Under the pieces are notes generated by a model. It was given only the letters and a program-made list of their open reading frames with translations. It ran no database searches and was not told the origin of the DNA. A DNA stretch of 47,764 nt from positions 1-47,764 of the forward strand of contig CACNFL010000009.1 of NCBI GenBank assembly GCA_902619745.1. Direction: 5' to 3'. This document shows, piece by piece, positions 1 to 9,504 of this stretch; within the stretch, counting starts at the first letter, position 1; each line of letters starts with the position of its first letter. The translations under genes were made by a program, and so were the position numbers. The DNA comes from an uncultured Pelagibacteraceae bacterium. Its GTDB lineage: Bacteria; Pseudomonadota; Alphaproteobacteria; Pelagibacterales; Pelagibacteraceae.

Positions 1-2
1 TA

Positions 3-110
3 GGTTTAGCTATCATGAAACATATTATATCTCAACACAGAGGTGATTACGAGATTCTTAGTAAACTTAATGAAGGTACTGAAATTAAAATATATCTTCC
101 AACAAAATAA
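3..110 (+). CDS. phoR: C-terminal fragment of sensor histidine kinase, probably PhoR (truncated by window start)
   Basis: Frame 3 reads GLAIMKHIISQHRGDYEILSKLNEGTEIKIYLPTK*, typical HATPase_c C-terminus (GLGL.IVKHI..H.G...S..G.GT.F.I.LP); lies upstream of pst-phoU-phoB. Confidence 0.8.
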   Translation, partial: GLAIMKHIISQHRGDYEILSKLNEGTEIKIYLPTK

Positions 111-204
111 TTAATTTAAAAAGTTGTTTAAAATTAACTCTTATTCGATCAATATTTAACAAATCTTTTGTTGATTCGTATCCTATTTTAATTAAATTTT
201 TAAT

Positions 205-813
205 ATGATTAAGGTATTGCATAGTATTTTAATTATCTTATTTGTTTTTATGTCGATGATTACTAAAAGTATATCATCGGATATATCTACAATTCTAAGG
301 AATCAACAATTAACTGTATTCGATATTGGTGTTTTTAGATTACAAGAAGATTTAAAAAGCACTTATTCTGAAATTAAAAAACATAAAGATGTCCCATATG
401 AAGATATTTACATGGATGTTCTCACTTCATATCGAAACAATTCAGTAGATCTAATTATTTCAATTCCTGTAAACGAAAATTTAAAAAAAGAAAACTACAT
501 GTCAGATTCATTTAGATGTAGAAATATATTTAATTCTGTCAGAGATCATTTACTAAGAAATGAAAATATGAGTAATTATAGATTTACTATGGCAACAAGT
601 TATTTAACATCTATATTTTCAACTCCAAGTAGTTGGCCCAAATGGCGTTATGATCAAAGTGTTCTTGAGGAATTAGTTAATCTCGTGAAATTGGAAGTTA
701 TTTTAAGGCCTACAACAGAACTTGCTTTTAAGGATAATGTTAATCCAGTTTCATGCAAAGGTGGTTTGGAAACCGAAAAAAATGAGATTATTATCTCAAT
801 GAAATACAACTAA
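205..813 (+). CDS. hypothetical secreted protein between phoR and pstS
   Basis: 202 aa ORF with N-terminal hydrophobic signal-like segment; no family recognised. Confidence 0.7.
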   Translation: MIKVLHSILIILFVFMSMITKSISSDISTILRNQQLTVFDIGVFRLQEDLKSTYSEIKKHKDVPYEDIYMDVLTSYRNNSVDLIISIPVNENLKKENYMSDSFRCRNIFNSVRDHLLRNENMSNYRFTMATSYLTSIFSTPSSWPKWRYDQSVLEELVNLVKLEVILRPTTELAFKDNVNPVSCKGGLETEKNEIIISMKYN

Positions 814-834
814 AAAGTTACCTTTTTAACAAAA

Positions 835-852
835 CTGTAACAATTCTGTAAT
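835..852 (+). promoter_or_regulatory. Pho box (PhoB operator) upstream of pstS
   Basis: CTGTAAC-AATT-CTGTAAT, 11-bp phased direct repeat matching the Pho-box pattern; a weaker third repeat TTTTAAC-AAAA at 824-834. Confidence 0.85.
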
Positions 853-918
853 ATTAAAGATTCAATAAATTTATACGAGTCTGAAATCTTTTAATTAATA
901 ATGAAAGGATTAAAGATA

Positions 919-1950
919 ATGAAAAAACTAACTATAATAATTGCTTCGCTTGTTGCTTTAACAATTGCGACAGTTGCTCAAGCAAGAGATCAAATTAAAA
1001 TAGTTGGTTCATCTACAGTATTCCCTTACGCGACTGTTGTTGCTGAAAGATTCGGTGGTTCAGGATTTAAAACTCCTGTAATCGAATCGACTGGTACTGG
1101 TGGAGGAGCTAAACTATTCTGCGCTGGTGTTGGTGAACAACATCCAGATATTACAAATGCATCAAGAGCCATGAAAGATAAAGAAAAAGCTCTATGTAAA
1201 AAAAATGGAGTTAATGAAATCGTTGAGATCGTTATTGGTAATGACGGTATTACATTAGCTTATAGTAAAGATGCAAAACCAATTAACTTTACTAAAGAGC
1301 AATTATATTTAGCATTAGCTGCACATACAGTTGTTGATGGTAAATTAGTTCCAAATATTTATAAAACTTGGGACCAAATTGATCCAAGTCTACCTAAACA
1401 GAAAATTTCTGTAATGATCCCTCCAGGAACTTCTGGAACAAGAGATGCTTGGAATTCTTTGGTAATGAAAAAAGGTATGACTAAAGAAGCTAAAGCTCTT
1501 TATAAAGCTGGTTATGAGGCTGGAAATAAAAAATACAAAAAACCTCAAAAACTTTATAGAGAAGATGGTGCTGCTATTGAAGTTGGTGAAAACGATAGTT
1601 TAATCATTCAAAAATTAGTACAAGATAAAGACATGTTTGGTTTCTTTGGATTTAGTTATTTCTTAGCTGCTAAAGACAAATTGCAAGCTGCTAGCATTGA
1701 TGGTGGTCAACCATCTCTTGCGAGTATTCAAGACTACAGTTATGCAGTTGCAAGACCATTATTTTTCTATGTGAAAAAAGCTCACGTTGGTGTAATCCCT
1801 GGATTACATGAATTTGTAAAAGAGTTCACTACAACTAAAGCTATAGGTAAAAATGGCTATTTGGCTGATATTGGTTTAGTACCATTAGATAAGAAGTTGT
1901 ACAAGACAACTAGAACTAATGCGAAAGATCTTGTTGCAATGGCTGACTAA
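919..1950 (+). CDS. pstS: phosphate ABC transporter substrate-binding protein PstS
   Basis: Signal peptide, IVGSSTVFPYA, PGTSGTRDAW; ORF opens at 901 but the AAAGG at 903-907 favours ATG at 919. Confidence 0.95.
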   Translation: MKKLTIIIASLVALTIATVAQARDQIKIVGSSTVFPYATVVAERFGGSGFKTPVIESTGTGGGAKLFCAGVGEQHPDITNASRAMKDKEKALCKKNGVNEIVEIVIGNDGITLAYSKDAKPINFTKEQLYLALAAHTVVDGKLVPNIYKTWDQIDPSLPKQKISVMIPPGTSGTRDAWNSLVMKKGMTKEAKALYKAGYEAGNKKYKKPQKLYREDGAAIEVGENDSLIIQKLVQDKDMFGFFGFSYFLAAKDKLQAASIDGGQPSLASIQDYSYAVARPLFFYVKKAHVGVIPGLHEFVKEFTTTKAIGKNGYLADIGLVPLDKKLYKTTRTNAKDLVAMAD

Positions 1951-1974
1951 TAAAGCTGGTTAACAAATAAAGAT

Positions 1975-2003
1975 AAGGGGTCTTTTTAGACCCCTTTTTT
2001 TTT
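1975..2003 (+). terminator. Rho-independent terminator/attenuator between pstS and pstC
   Basis: AAGGGGTCT-TTTT-AGACCCCTT perfect 9-bp stem followed by a T run. Confidence 0.85.
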
Positions 2004-2036
2004 AAGAAAGTGTAAAGTAAAACATTAGGAGATTCT

Positions 2037-3422
2037 TTGAACTTAGTTATATTCATCTTTATTGTACTTCTTGGTTTTACTAGTTACTATTTTGGAAGAA
2101 AAAAAGCCTACTCAATTCAAGCAACAAATACTAGATTAACAGCACTTCCACAATTTTATGGGTATTATTTAGCAATATGGTGCGCAATACCCGCTTTTAT
2201 TATTTATTCTTTATGGGCAATATTTGAGCCGAGTATAGTTAAGTTAATAATTTTAAGTGATTATAGCAATCAAGGATATCTTGATGACGAACTAAATCTA
2301 ATTTATGAAAAAACTAAATCATTATCTCGTGGTCAGTTTAGTGGAGAAATTACTACTTATCTTGAAACATCTGCAGAAAAATATTTAAATCTTCGATCTA
2401 TAGCCCAAAACTCTAAAGTTGTTTTAATTTTGGCAATAATTATAGCTTCTATAGTTTATGGTTATAAAAGAATTTCTTCAAACAACAGAACAAGAGAACC
2501 GGTTGAAAAATTTTTAAATGCTGTTTTATTTACAGCTTCTTTGGCAGCTATATTAACAACTATTGGAATTGTTTTTTCATTAATATTTCAAACTATCGAT
2601 TTTTTTAAAGTAATTCCCTTGTTTGATTTTATTTTTGGAACTCATTGGTATCCAGCTAAAGCATTTGTGAGAGATGCTTCTGAGCCTTTGGATCCATCAA
2701 TGTATTCTGATACATTTGGGGCTGTACCAATTTTTGCCGGAACATTTTTTATAGCATTAATTGCAATGTGTGTTGCTATACCAATTGGATTGATGAGTGG
2801 AATTTATTTAGCTGAATACGCTTCAACCAAAGTAAGACAATATGCAAAACCTTTAATTGAAATTTTAGCAGGCATACCAACTGTAGTTTATGGTTTTTTT
2901 GCAGCTTTAACAGTTGGACCATTCCTTAAAGATATAGGAACGGCAATGGGATTAGAAGTATCTGCAGAGAGTGCTCTAGCTGCAGGGGGTGTAATGGGGA
3001 TAATGATTATTCCGTTTATATCTAGTTTGAGTGATGACGTTATTACTAGTGTTCCTCAAAGTTTAAGAGATGGTAGTTATGCAATGGGGGCTACTAAATC
3101 AGAAACAATAAAAAAAGTTATTTTTCCAGCAGCATTACCAGGAATTGTTGGTTCTATCTTGCTAGGTGTTTCCAGAGCTGTTGGAGAAACAATGATTGTA
3201 GTTATGGCTTCAGGCCTTGCAGCCAACTTAACATTTAACCCTTTAGAATCTACTTCAACTATCACTGCTCAAATTGTCGTAATATTAATTGGAGATCAGG
3301 CCTTTGGAGATCCTAAAACCCAGGCAGCATTTGCACTAGGTATGACATTGTTTTTGGTAACACTTAGTTTAAATATTTTTGCATTAAGAGTTGTTAAAAA
3401 ATATAGGGAAAAATATGAATAA
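2037..3422 (+). CDS. pstC: phosphate ABC transporter permease PstC (TTG start)
   Basis: Permease signature MGATKSETIKKVIFPAALPGIVGSILLGVSRAVGETM; AGGAGA upstream of TTG. Confidence 0.93.
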   Translation: MNLVIFIFIVLLGFTSYYFGRKKAYSIQATNTRLTALPQFYGYYLAIWCAIPAFIIYSLWAIFEPSIVKLIILSDYSNQGYLDDELNLIYEKTKSLSRGQFSGEITTYLETSAEKYLNLRSIAQNSKVVLILAIIIASIVYGYKRISSNNRTREPVEKFLNAVLFTASLAAILTTIGIVFSLIFQTIDFFKVIPLFDFIFGTHWYPAKAFVRDASEPLDPSMYSDTFGAVPIFAGTFFIALIAMCVAIPIGLMSGIYLAEYASTKVRQYAKPLIEILAGIPTVVYGFFAALTVGPFLKDIGTAMGLEVSAESALAAGGVMGIMIIPFISSLSDDVITSVPQSLRDGSYAMGATKSETIKKVIFPAALPGIVGSILLGVSRAVGETMIVVMASGLAANLTFNPLESTSTITAQIVVILIGDQAFGDPKTQAAFALGMTLFLVTLSLNIFALRVVKKYREKYE

Positions 3423-4683
3423 AAATAAAGAAAAACTCCTAAATTCTAGATATAGGGCCGAAAAAAGATTTCAATTTTACGGGAAAAGCGCAATTTTTTT
3501 AGCTCTATTATTTTTAACAATTTTTATTTTTAAAATCTTTTCTACTGGCTATACAGCGTTTCAGAAAACTTGGTTGATTGTACCAGTCACCTTTGATGCT
3601 GAAACCATGTACCTTGACGAAAATCCTTCCAAAGAAGACTTAGAGGATGCAGATTATTTTGATCTAGCTTTACAAACAATGTTTAATTTAGATAAAAGTG
3701 CCTCAGAAAAACAACAAAATGATCTGAAGAGAATGGTCTCTTACTTTTTTGAAAGAGAGATTAAAAGGGAGCTTTTAAATGACCCTTCATTAATTGGAAA
3801 AACTAAAGATGTTTACTTAACTGCTTCAGATGATTTAGATCAAGTATTTAAAGGCAATTATCCAAGGGATTTACCCGAAGATCAAAGAAGAGTTACAGAT
3901 TATCAATTAAAGATTTTTGATCAACTTGTAGAACAGGGAAGAGTTGAAAGTAAATTCAATTTAAGTTTTTTTACATACCCAGATTCAAGAGAGGCTGAAT
4001 TAGCTGGTATAGCAAGCTCATTTATGGGATCGATTTTTTCTATTTTAGTTTGTTTAGTTATTGCATTTCCTGTTGCAGTGCTAGCAGCTATTTATTTAGA
4101 GGAATTTGCACCAAAAAATAGATTTACTGATTTTATTGAGGTAAATATAAATAACTTAGCAGCTGTTCCATCAATTGTTTTTGGTCTTTTGGGACTAGGT
4201 ATTTTGCTGGCTGTATTTCAGTTACCTAGATCAACACCTCTAGTTGGTGGAATAACTTTATCGTTGATGACATTGCCAACAATAATTATTGCCTGTAGAG
4301 CATCTTTAAAAGCAGTTCCTCCAAGTATAAGAGAGGCTGCACTTGCAATGGGCGCTAGTAAAATGCAAACTACAATGCATCATACAGTGCCATTATCTAT
4401 GCCAGGAACTTTATCAGGTACAATTATTGGCTTGGCTCAAGCTTTAGGTGAAACTGCACCTTTGATATTGATTGGTATGGTAGCTTTTGTAAATACAATT
4501 CCAGGATCTCCTTTAGATCCAGCTGCAAGTTTGCCTGTACAAATTTATATATGGGCAGAGAGTGCTGAAAGAGGATTTGTCGAGAAAGTTTCTGCTTGTA
4601 TTATGGTCCTATTGGGATTTTTAATCATAATGAATTTGTTTGCACAAATAATTAGACATAAATTTGAAAAAAAATGGAGTTAA
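3415..4683 (+). CDS. pstA: phosphate ABC transporter permease PstA
   Basis: [45 protein letters not shown] at 3415 overlaps pstC end. Confidence 0.93.
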   Translation: MNKNKEKLLNSRYRAEKRFQFYGKSAIFLALLFLTIFIFKIFSTGYTAFQKTWLIVPVTFDAETMYLDENPSKEDLEDADYFDLALQTMFNLDKSASEKQQNDLKRMVSYFFEREIKRELLNDPSLIGKTKDVYLTASDDLDQVFKGNYPRDLPEDQRRVTDYQLKIFDQLVEQGRVESKFNLSFFTYPDSREAELAGIASSFMGSIFSILVCLVIAFPVAVLAAIYLEEFAPKNRFTDFIEVNINNLAAVPSIVFGLLGLGILLAVFQLPRSTPLVGGITLSLMTLPTIIIACRASLKAVPPSIREAALAMGASKMQTTMHHTVPLSMPGTLSGTIIGLAQALGETAPLILIGMVAFVNTIPGSPLDPAASLPVQIYIWAESAERGFVEKVSACIMVLLGFLIIMNLFAQIIRHKFEKKWS

Positions 4684-4684
4684 G

Positions 4685-5440
4685 ATGATAAAGATAAATT
4701 CAAAAAATGTAGATGTTTTCTATGGAAAGAAACAAGCTCTATTCAATATAAACTTAGATATTGAAGAAAATCAGGTTACAGCACTAATTGGTCCTTCAGG
4801 TTGTGGTAAATCTACTTTTTTAAGATGTCTTAATAGAATGAATGATGTGATTGATATATGCAGAGTTAAAGGTCAGATTATTATCAATGATTTTGATATC
4901 AATGACAAGAGTTGTGATGTAGTTAGATTAAGAGAAAAAATTGGTATGGTTTTTCAAAAACCAAATCCTTTTCCTAAAACTATTTATGAAAACATTTCTT
5001 ATGGCCCAACAATTCATGGCATGGCTCAATCAAAAAATGAAATGGATGAAATAGTTGAAAATAGCTTAAAAAAAGCAGCGTTATGGGAAGAGGTCAAAGA
5101 TAGACTTCATGAACCAGGAACTGGTTTGTCTGGTGGACAACAACAAAGATTATGCATAGCAAGGGCTATTTCAGTTAAACCCGAAGTTATTCTTATGGAC
5201 GAGCCTTGTTCTGCTTTAGATCCTATTGCTACAGCTCAAATAGAAGAACTAATTGATGAGTTAAAAAAAGACCATACTATTATAATAGTTACTCATTCAA
5301 TGGCTCAAGCAGCAAGAGTATCCCAAAACACAGGCTTTTTTCATTTGGGAGAATTGATAGAACATGGTTCTACTGATAAAATATTTAAGAATCCTGAAAA
5401 TAAAAGAACTCAGGATTATATTACAGGGAGGTTTGGATAA
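4685..5440 (+). CDS. pstB: phosphate ABC transporter ATP-binding protein PstB
   Basis: Walker [36 protein letters not shown]. Confidence 0.97.
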   Translation: MIKINSKNVDVFYGKKQALFNINLDIEENQVTALIGPSGCGKSTFLRCLNRMNDVIDICRVKGQIIINDFDINDKSCDVVRLREKIGMVFQKPNPFPKTIYENISYGPTIHGMAQSKNEMDEIVENSLKKAALWEEVKDRLHEPGTGLSGGQQQRLCIARAISVKPEVILMDEPCSALDPIATAQIEELIDELKKDHTIIIVTHSMAQAARVSQNTGFFHLGELIEHGSTDKIFKNPENKRTQDYITGRFG

Positions 5441-6147
5441 TGGTTGAAGCACCACACACGGTTAAGTCTTACGAGGAAGAACTTAAAAATTTAAATAGTA
5501 ATATAATTAAAATGGGTGGTTTTTGCGAGGAGTCATTAGGCAAGGCTATTCAAGCCATTACCACAAGAAATAGTGATAATGCGGAAGCTGTTATAAAAGA
5601 TGACGAAAAAATAGATAAGTTTGAAACTTTAATAGAGCAACAGGTGGTAAATCTAATTGCTTTAAGACAACCAATGGCAATAGATTTAAGAGAAACTGTA
5701 ACCGCATTGAAAATTTCATCTGATTTAGAACGAATAGGTGATTTGGCAAAGAATATTTCAAAAAGAACATTATTATTAAATGAAAATTTACCAAAAAATT
5801 TGACCGAAGCTTTGGTAAGAGTTTCTTCTAATGTTCAAAAACAACTCAAATCTATTTTGGATGCATATTTAGATAGGTCATCTGCTATGGCTATAAATGT
5901 CTGGGAAGGTGATGAACAAATAGATGATTTAACAAATTTATGTATGCAAGAAGTAATAAAATATTTGAAGGAAGACGAAAAAAATCTAGATGATGGTACT
6001 CATTTATTATTTGTTACTAAAAATATTGAACGTATCGGTGATCACACAACAAACGTTGCAGAACAGGTATATTATTTAGTTACAGGAGAGTATTTAGAAG
6101 GAGATCGTCCAAAAGGAACAGAGCCAATAGTAACAGGAGAAAAGTAA
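5440..6147 (+). CDS. phoU: phosphate signalling protein PhoU
   Basis: Two PhoU repeats (DLRETVTALKISSDLERIGDLAKNISKR; ERIGDHTTNVAEQVYYLVTG). Confidence 0.96.
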   Translation: MVEAPHTVKSYEEELKNLNSNIIKMGGFCEESLGKAIQAITTRNSDNAEAVIKDDEKIDKFETLIEQQVVNLIALRQPMAIDLRETVTALKISSDLERIGDLAKNISKRTLLLNENLPKNLTEALVRVSSNVQKQLKSILDAYLDRSSAMAINVWEGDEQIDDLTNLCMQEVIKYLKEDEKNLDDGTHLLFVTKNIERIGDHTTNVAEQVYYLVTGEYLEGDRPKGTEPIVTGEK

Positions 6148-6150
6148 TAA

Positions 6151-6834
6151 ATGTCTGCTCACGTGTTTATTGCTGAAGATGAAACTTCAATAGTAACGCT
6201 GCTAAAATATAATCTTGAAAAAGAAGGTCACAAAGTAAGCTATTCCGAAAATGGTGAAGATGCACTTAAACAAATTAAAGATAAGCATCCTGACTTAATA
6301 TTAATGGATTGGATGTTGCCAGATTTGTCAGGTGTTGAAATATGTAAGAATTTAAAAAAAGACAAAAAGTATAACGACATACCTGTAATAATGTTGACAG
6401 CAAAAGGTGAGGAAGAGGACAAATTAAGAGCTTTTGATACAGGTGCAGATGATTATGTAACAAAGCCATTTAGTCAAAAAGAACTTAATGCAAGAATTAA
6501 ATCACTACTTAGAAGATCAAAACCACAATCATCTGCAGATGTTGTTGAGTTTACAGATCTAAAAATAGATAGAATAACAAAAAGAGTTTATAGAAATAAT
6601 GTTGAAATAAATTTAGGTCCTACAGAATTTAAATTATTAGATTTTTTTATCAAAAATCCAAAAAGAGTATATTCACGAGAACAACTATTAAACAATGTTT
6701 GGGGTGAAAATATTTATGTAGAGTCTAGAACAGTCGATGTACATATTAGAAGATTAAGACAAGCTATTAATATAGATAAAACCAAACCATTAATTAGAAC
6801 TGTAAGATCAGCAGGTTATTCATTAGAATCTTGA
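6151..6834 (+). CDS. phoB: phosphate regulon response regulator PhoB
   Basis: Receiver domain plus winged-helix C-terminus (SREQLLNNVWGENIYVESRTVDVHIRRLRQAI); genomic context. Confidence 0.95.
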   Translation: MSAHVFIAEDETSIVTLLKYNLEKEGHKVSYSENGEDALKQIKDKHPDLILMDWMLPDLSGVEICKNLKKDKKYNDIPVIMLTAKGEEEDKLRAFDTGADDYVTKPFSQKELNARIKSLLRRSKPQSSADVVEFTDLKIDRITKRVYRNNVEINLGPTEFKLLDFFIKNPKRVYSREQLLNNVWGENIYVESRTVDVHIRRLRQAINIDKTKPLIRTVRSAGYSLES

Positions 6835-7340
6835 AGGTCTTTAGGTCTCATAAATTCCTTAATTAAACCACTTCCATCTAATTTATTCCATTCATTAAAA
6901 TCAAAATAAATTTTTGCAAAAGCTGATGTTGGAAATTTATAGTTTAATAACTTAAAATGATTGTTGTTATGATTTTTTGTCAGTGATCGTACTAGATTTC
7001 TAACAGCAGGCTCGTGGTTAATTAAAAGCACAGATTTAAATTTTTTAGGTATTTTTTTTATTATATCTATAATTTTATCTTCACTTGATAGGTATAATTT
7101 TTTTGAAGAAATAATTTTTTTTGGTTTTTCTATTTTTTTTAATAAAATTTTTAACGTTTTCTTTGTTCTTTTTGATGATGAAAGTAATATGTAATCAAAC
7201 TTATATTTTTTTTTAACAAAAAATTCACAAATCTTTTTTGCATTTTTCTTGCCACGCTTACTTAAAGGTCTTTCATGATCCTCAAGATTTGGATGGTCCC
7301 AGCTAGATTTTGCATGACGCATAACGTATAATTTGAGCAT
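6816..7340 (-). CDS. sixA: phosphohistidine phosphatase SixA-like (histidine phosphatase superfamily)
   Basis: MLKLYVMRHAKSSWDHPNLEDHERPLSKRGKKNA RHG motif; start reset to 7340. Confidence 0.85.
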   Translation of the reverse strand: MLKLYVMRHAKSSWDHPNLEDHERPLSKRGKKNAKKICEFFVKKKYKFDYILLSSSKRTKKTLKILLKKIEKPKKIISSKKLYLSSEDKIIDIIKKIPKKFKSVLLINHEPAVRNLVRSLTKNHNNNHFKLLNYKFPTSAFAKIYFDFNEWNKLDGSGLIKEFMRPKDLQDSNE

Positions 7341-7353
7341 AAAGTTTAAATAT

Positions 7354-9504
7354 ATGACTGCATTAAAAAAACAAGATAAAGAAATACTTAGATCTAAATA
7401 CATAAATAGAGAATTGTCTTGGCTCAAATTCAACGACAGAGTTCTTCTAGAAGCCCAAAATATTGAAAACCCACTTTATGAAAGAATTAAATTTTTATCT
7501 ATAGCTGGATCAAATTTAGATGAATTCTTTATGGTACGTGTCGCGGGTTTATATAGTCAAATCAAGCAAGAGGTAGATTCTCTTAGCTCTGATGGTCTTA
7601 CTCCTGATGAACAAATGAGTGAAGTTATTTTGGAAACAAATAATCTTCTTAATAAACAAAATAAAATATATAGAGATTTAATTCTTCAATTAAAAAAAGC
7701 AAATATAAGTATAGTTAAACCTGAAAATTTAAGTAAATCGGATCAAAAAAGATTATTTAAAATTTTTAATGAAGAAATTTACCCTCTGCTAACACCATCG
7801 GCAATAGACCCAGCTCATCCCTTTCCATTTATTGCAAATCAAGGAAGAGCATTAGTTATGAGATTAAATAAGAAAAATAAAAAAAGAGTTTTAAATGCAA
7901 TAATAGTAATTCCAAAAGCTTTATCAAGATTTATTGAAATAGATGGAAATAAAAGTTTTAAAAAATTTTTAATTATTGATGATGTTATAAGTTTTTTTGC
8001 TTCTGAAATATTTCCTGATCATGATTTAGATAAAAAAATGTTATTTAGAGTTATAAGAGATAGTGATGTAGAAATTCAAGAGGAGGCCGAAGATTTAGTA
8101 AGATCTTTTGAATTGGCTTTAAAAAGAAGAAGAACAGGTGACATCGTACGTTTAGAAATTTTAAAAAATAGTAATAATGACTTAATTAAGTTTATAACCA
8201 ATAAGTTAAACGTAAAATCTGAATACATCTATGAAATTGAAGGCATTGTTGGAATTCAAGATATCGACCAAGTTTGTAAAATTAAAAATTCTAAATTAAG
8301 ATTTAAAAATTTTAATCCCAGAGAGGTTGAGAGATTAAAGGAATTTAATAATAATTTTTTTGATACTATAAAAAAAAAGGATTTAATAGTTCATCACCCT
8401 TTTGAAACATTTGATGCTGTCGTTGAGTTTTTAAATCAAGCTGCATATGATAAAAAAGTTATAGCAATTAAACAAACTCTATACAGAACAACGTTAGACT
8501 CTCCAATTGTTAAAGCCTTAATAACAGCAGCTGAAAATGGAAAGACAGTAACCGCTTTAATAGAGATCAAAGCAAGATTTGATGAAGAAGCAAACATTCA
8601 ACTTTCAAGAAGTTTAGAAAAGGCAGGAATTCAAATAGTTTATGGTTTTGCAAAATATAAAACACATGCAAAATCATCTTTAATATTAAGAAAAGAGCAG
8701 GGAAAAATTCAAACTTATATACATCTGGGAACTGGCAATTATCACCCAGTTAATGCAAAAATTTATACTGACTTATCTTTATTTAGCTCTGATAAAAAAA
8801 TAGCAACTGATGTAGAAAAATTTTTTAATTATGTAACTGGTTATTCAAAACCACGAAATCTTAGTAAAATATCTATATCACCAATTAATCTTAGGGAAAC
8901 TTTGAACAAATGTATTGCTAACGAGATAGCAAATGTCAAAAAAGGTAAAAAAGGTGAAATATGGGCCAAAATGAATTCCTTAGTAGATCCAGCGATAATT
9001 GATAAATTTTACGAAGCTTCAAATGCTGGAGTAAAGATATTTTTATTTGTAAGAGGTGTTTGTTGTTTAAGACCTGGAGTTAAAGATAAATCTGAAAATA
9101 TAATAGTTAAAAGCATGATTGGAAGATTTTTGGAACACTCAAGAATTTATTGTTTTTCAAATGGAAAAACAATGCCTAGTAGAGATGCAAAAGTTTTTAT
9201 TTCATCAGCAGATTTAATGCCAAGAAATTTAAATCGAAGAGTTGAACTTCTAGTTCCAATTGAAAACCAAACAGTCCATGAACAAGTTCTTGATCAAATT
9301 ATGTTAGCTAATTATTTAGATAAAAAACAAAGTTGGGAACTCGATGCTAGTGGAAATTATAAAAAAATAAAATATAGTGAAAATGATTCTTTTTCAGCCC
9401 ATGATTATTTTATGAATAATCCTAGTTTATCTGGAAGAGGTAAAGCTAAATTAAAAATGAAACCGAAAAAATTAAACTTAAGATTAATTAAAAGTGGAAA
9501 TTAA
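7354..9504 (+). CDS. ppk1: polyphosphate kinase 1
   Basis: RELSWLKFNDRVLLEA, SNLDEFFMVRVAG, IKQTLYRTT, ARFDEEANI; ATG at 7354. Confidence 0.97.
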   Translation: MTALKKQDKEILRSKYINRELSWLKFNDRVLLEAQNIENPLYERIKFLSIAGSNLDEFFMVRVAGLYSQIKQEVDSLSSDGLTPDEQMSEVILETNNLLNKQNKIYRDLILQLKKANISIVKPENLSKSDQKRLFKIFNEEIYPLLTPSAIDPAHPFPFIANQGRALVMRLNKKNKKRVLNAIIVIPKALSRFIEIDGNKSFKKFLIIDDVISFFASEIFPDHDLDKKMLFRVIRDSDVEIQEEAEDLVRSFELALKRRRTGDIVRLEILKNSNNDLIKFITNKLNVKSEYIYEIEGIVGIQDIDQVCKIKNSKLRFKNFNPREVERLKEFNNNFFDTIKKKDLIVHHPFETFDAVVEFLNQAAYDKKVIAIKQTLYRTTLDSPIVKALITAAENGKTVTALIEIKARFDEEANIQLSRSLEKAGIQIVYGFAKYKTHAKSSLILRKEQGKIQTYIHLGTGNYHPVNAKIYTDLSLFSSDKKIATDVEKFFNYVTGYSKPRNLSKISISPINLRETLNKCIANEIANVKKGKKGEIWAKMNSLVDPAIIDKFYEASNAGVKIFLFVRGVCCLRPGVKDKSENIIVKSMIGRFLEHSRIYCFSNGKTMPSRDAKVFISSADLMPRNLNRRVELLVPIENQTVHEQVLDQIMLANYLDKKQSWELDASGNYKKIKYSENDSFSAHDYFMNNPSLSGRGKAKLKMKPKKLNLRLIKSGN

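Noticed and set aside
161-176. AACAAA-TCT-TTTGTT inverted repeat upstream of the 205 ORF
   Set aside because: Short AT-rich palindrome without matching regulator motif; also too degenerate to call as a Pho box.
812-830. AAAAAG-TTAC-CTTTTT inverted repeat after the 205-813 ORF
   Set aside because: Weak AT-only stem with no real T tract; it overlaps the degenerate Pho half-repeat and is expected often in this AT-rich sequence.
3077-3265. 62-aa minus-strand ORF within pstC
   Set aside because: Antisense to a strongly conserved permease motif region; by-product of codon composition.
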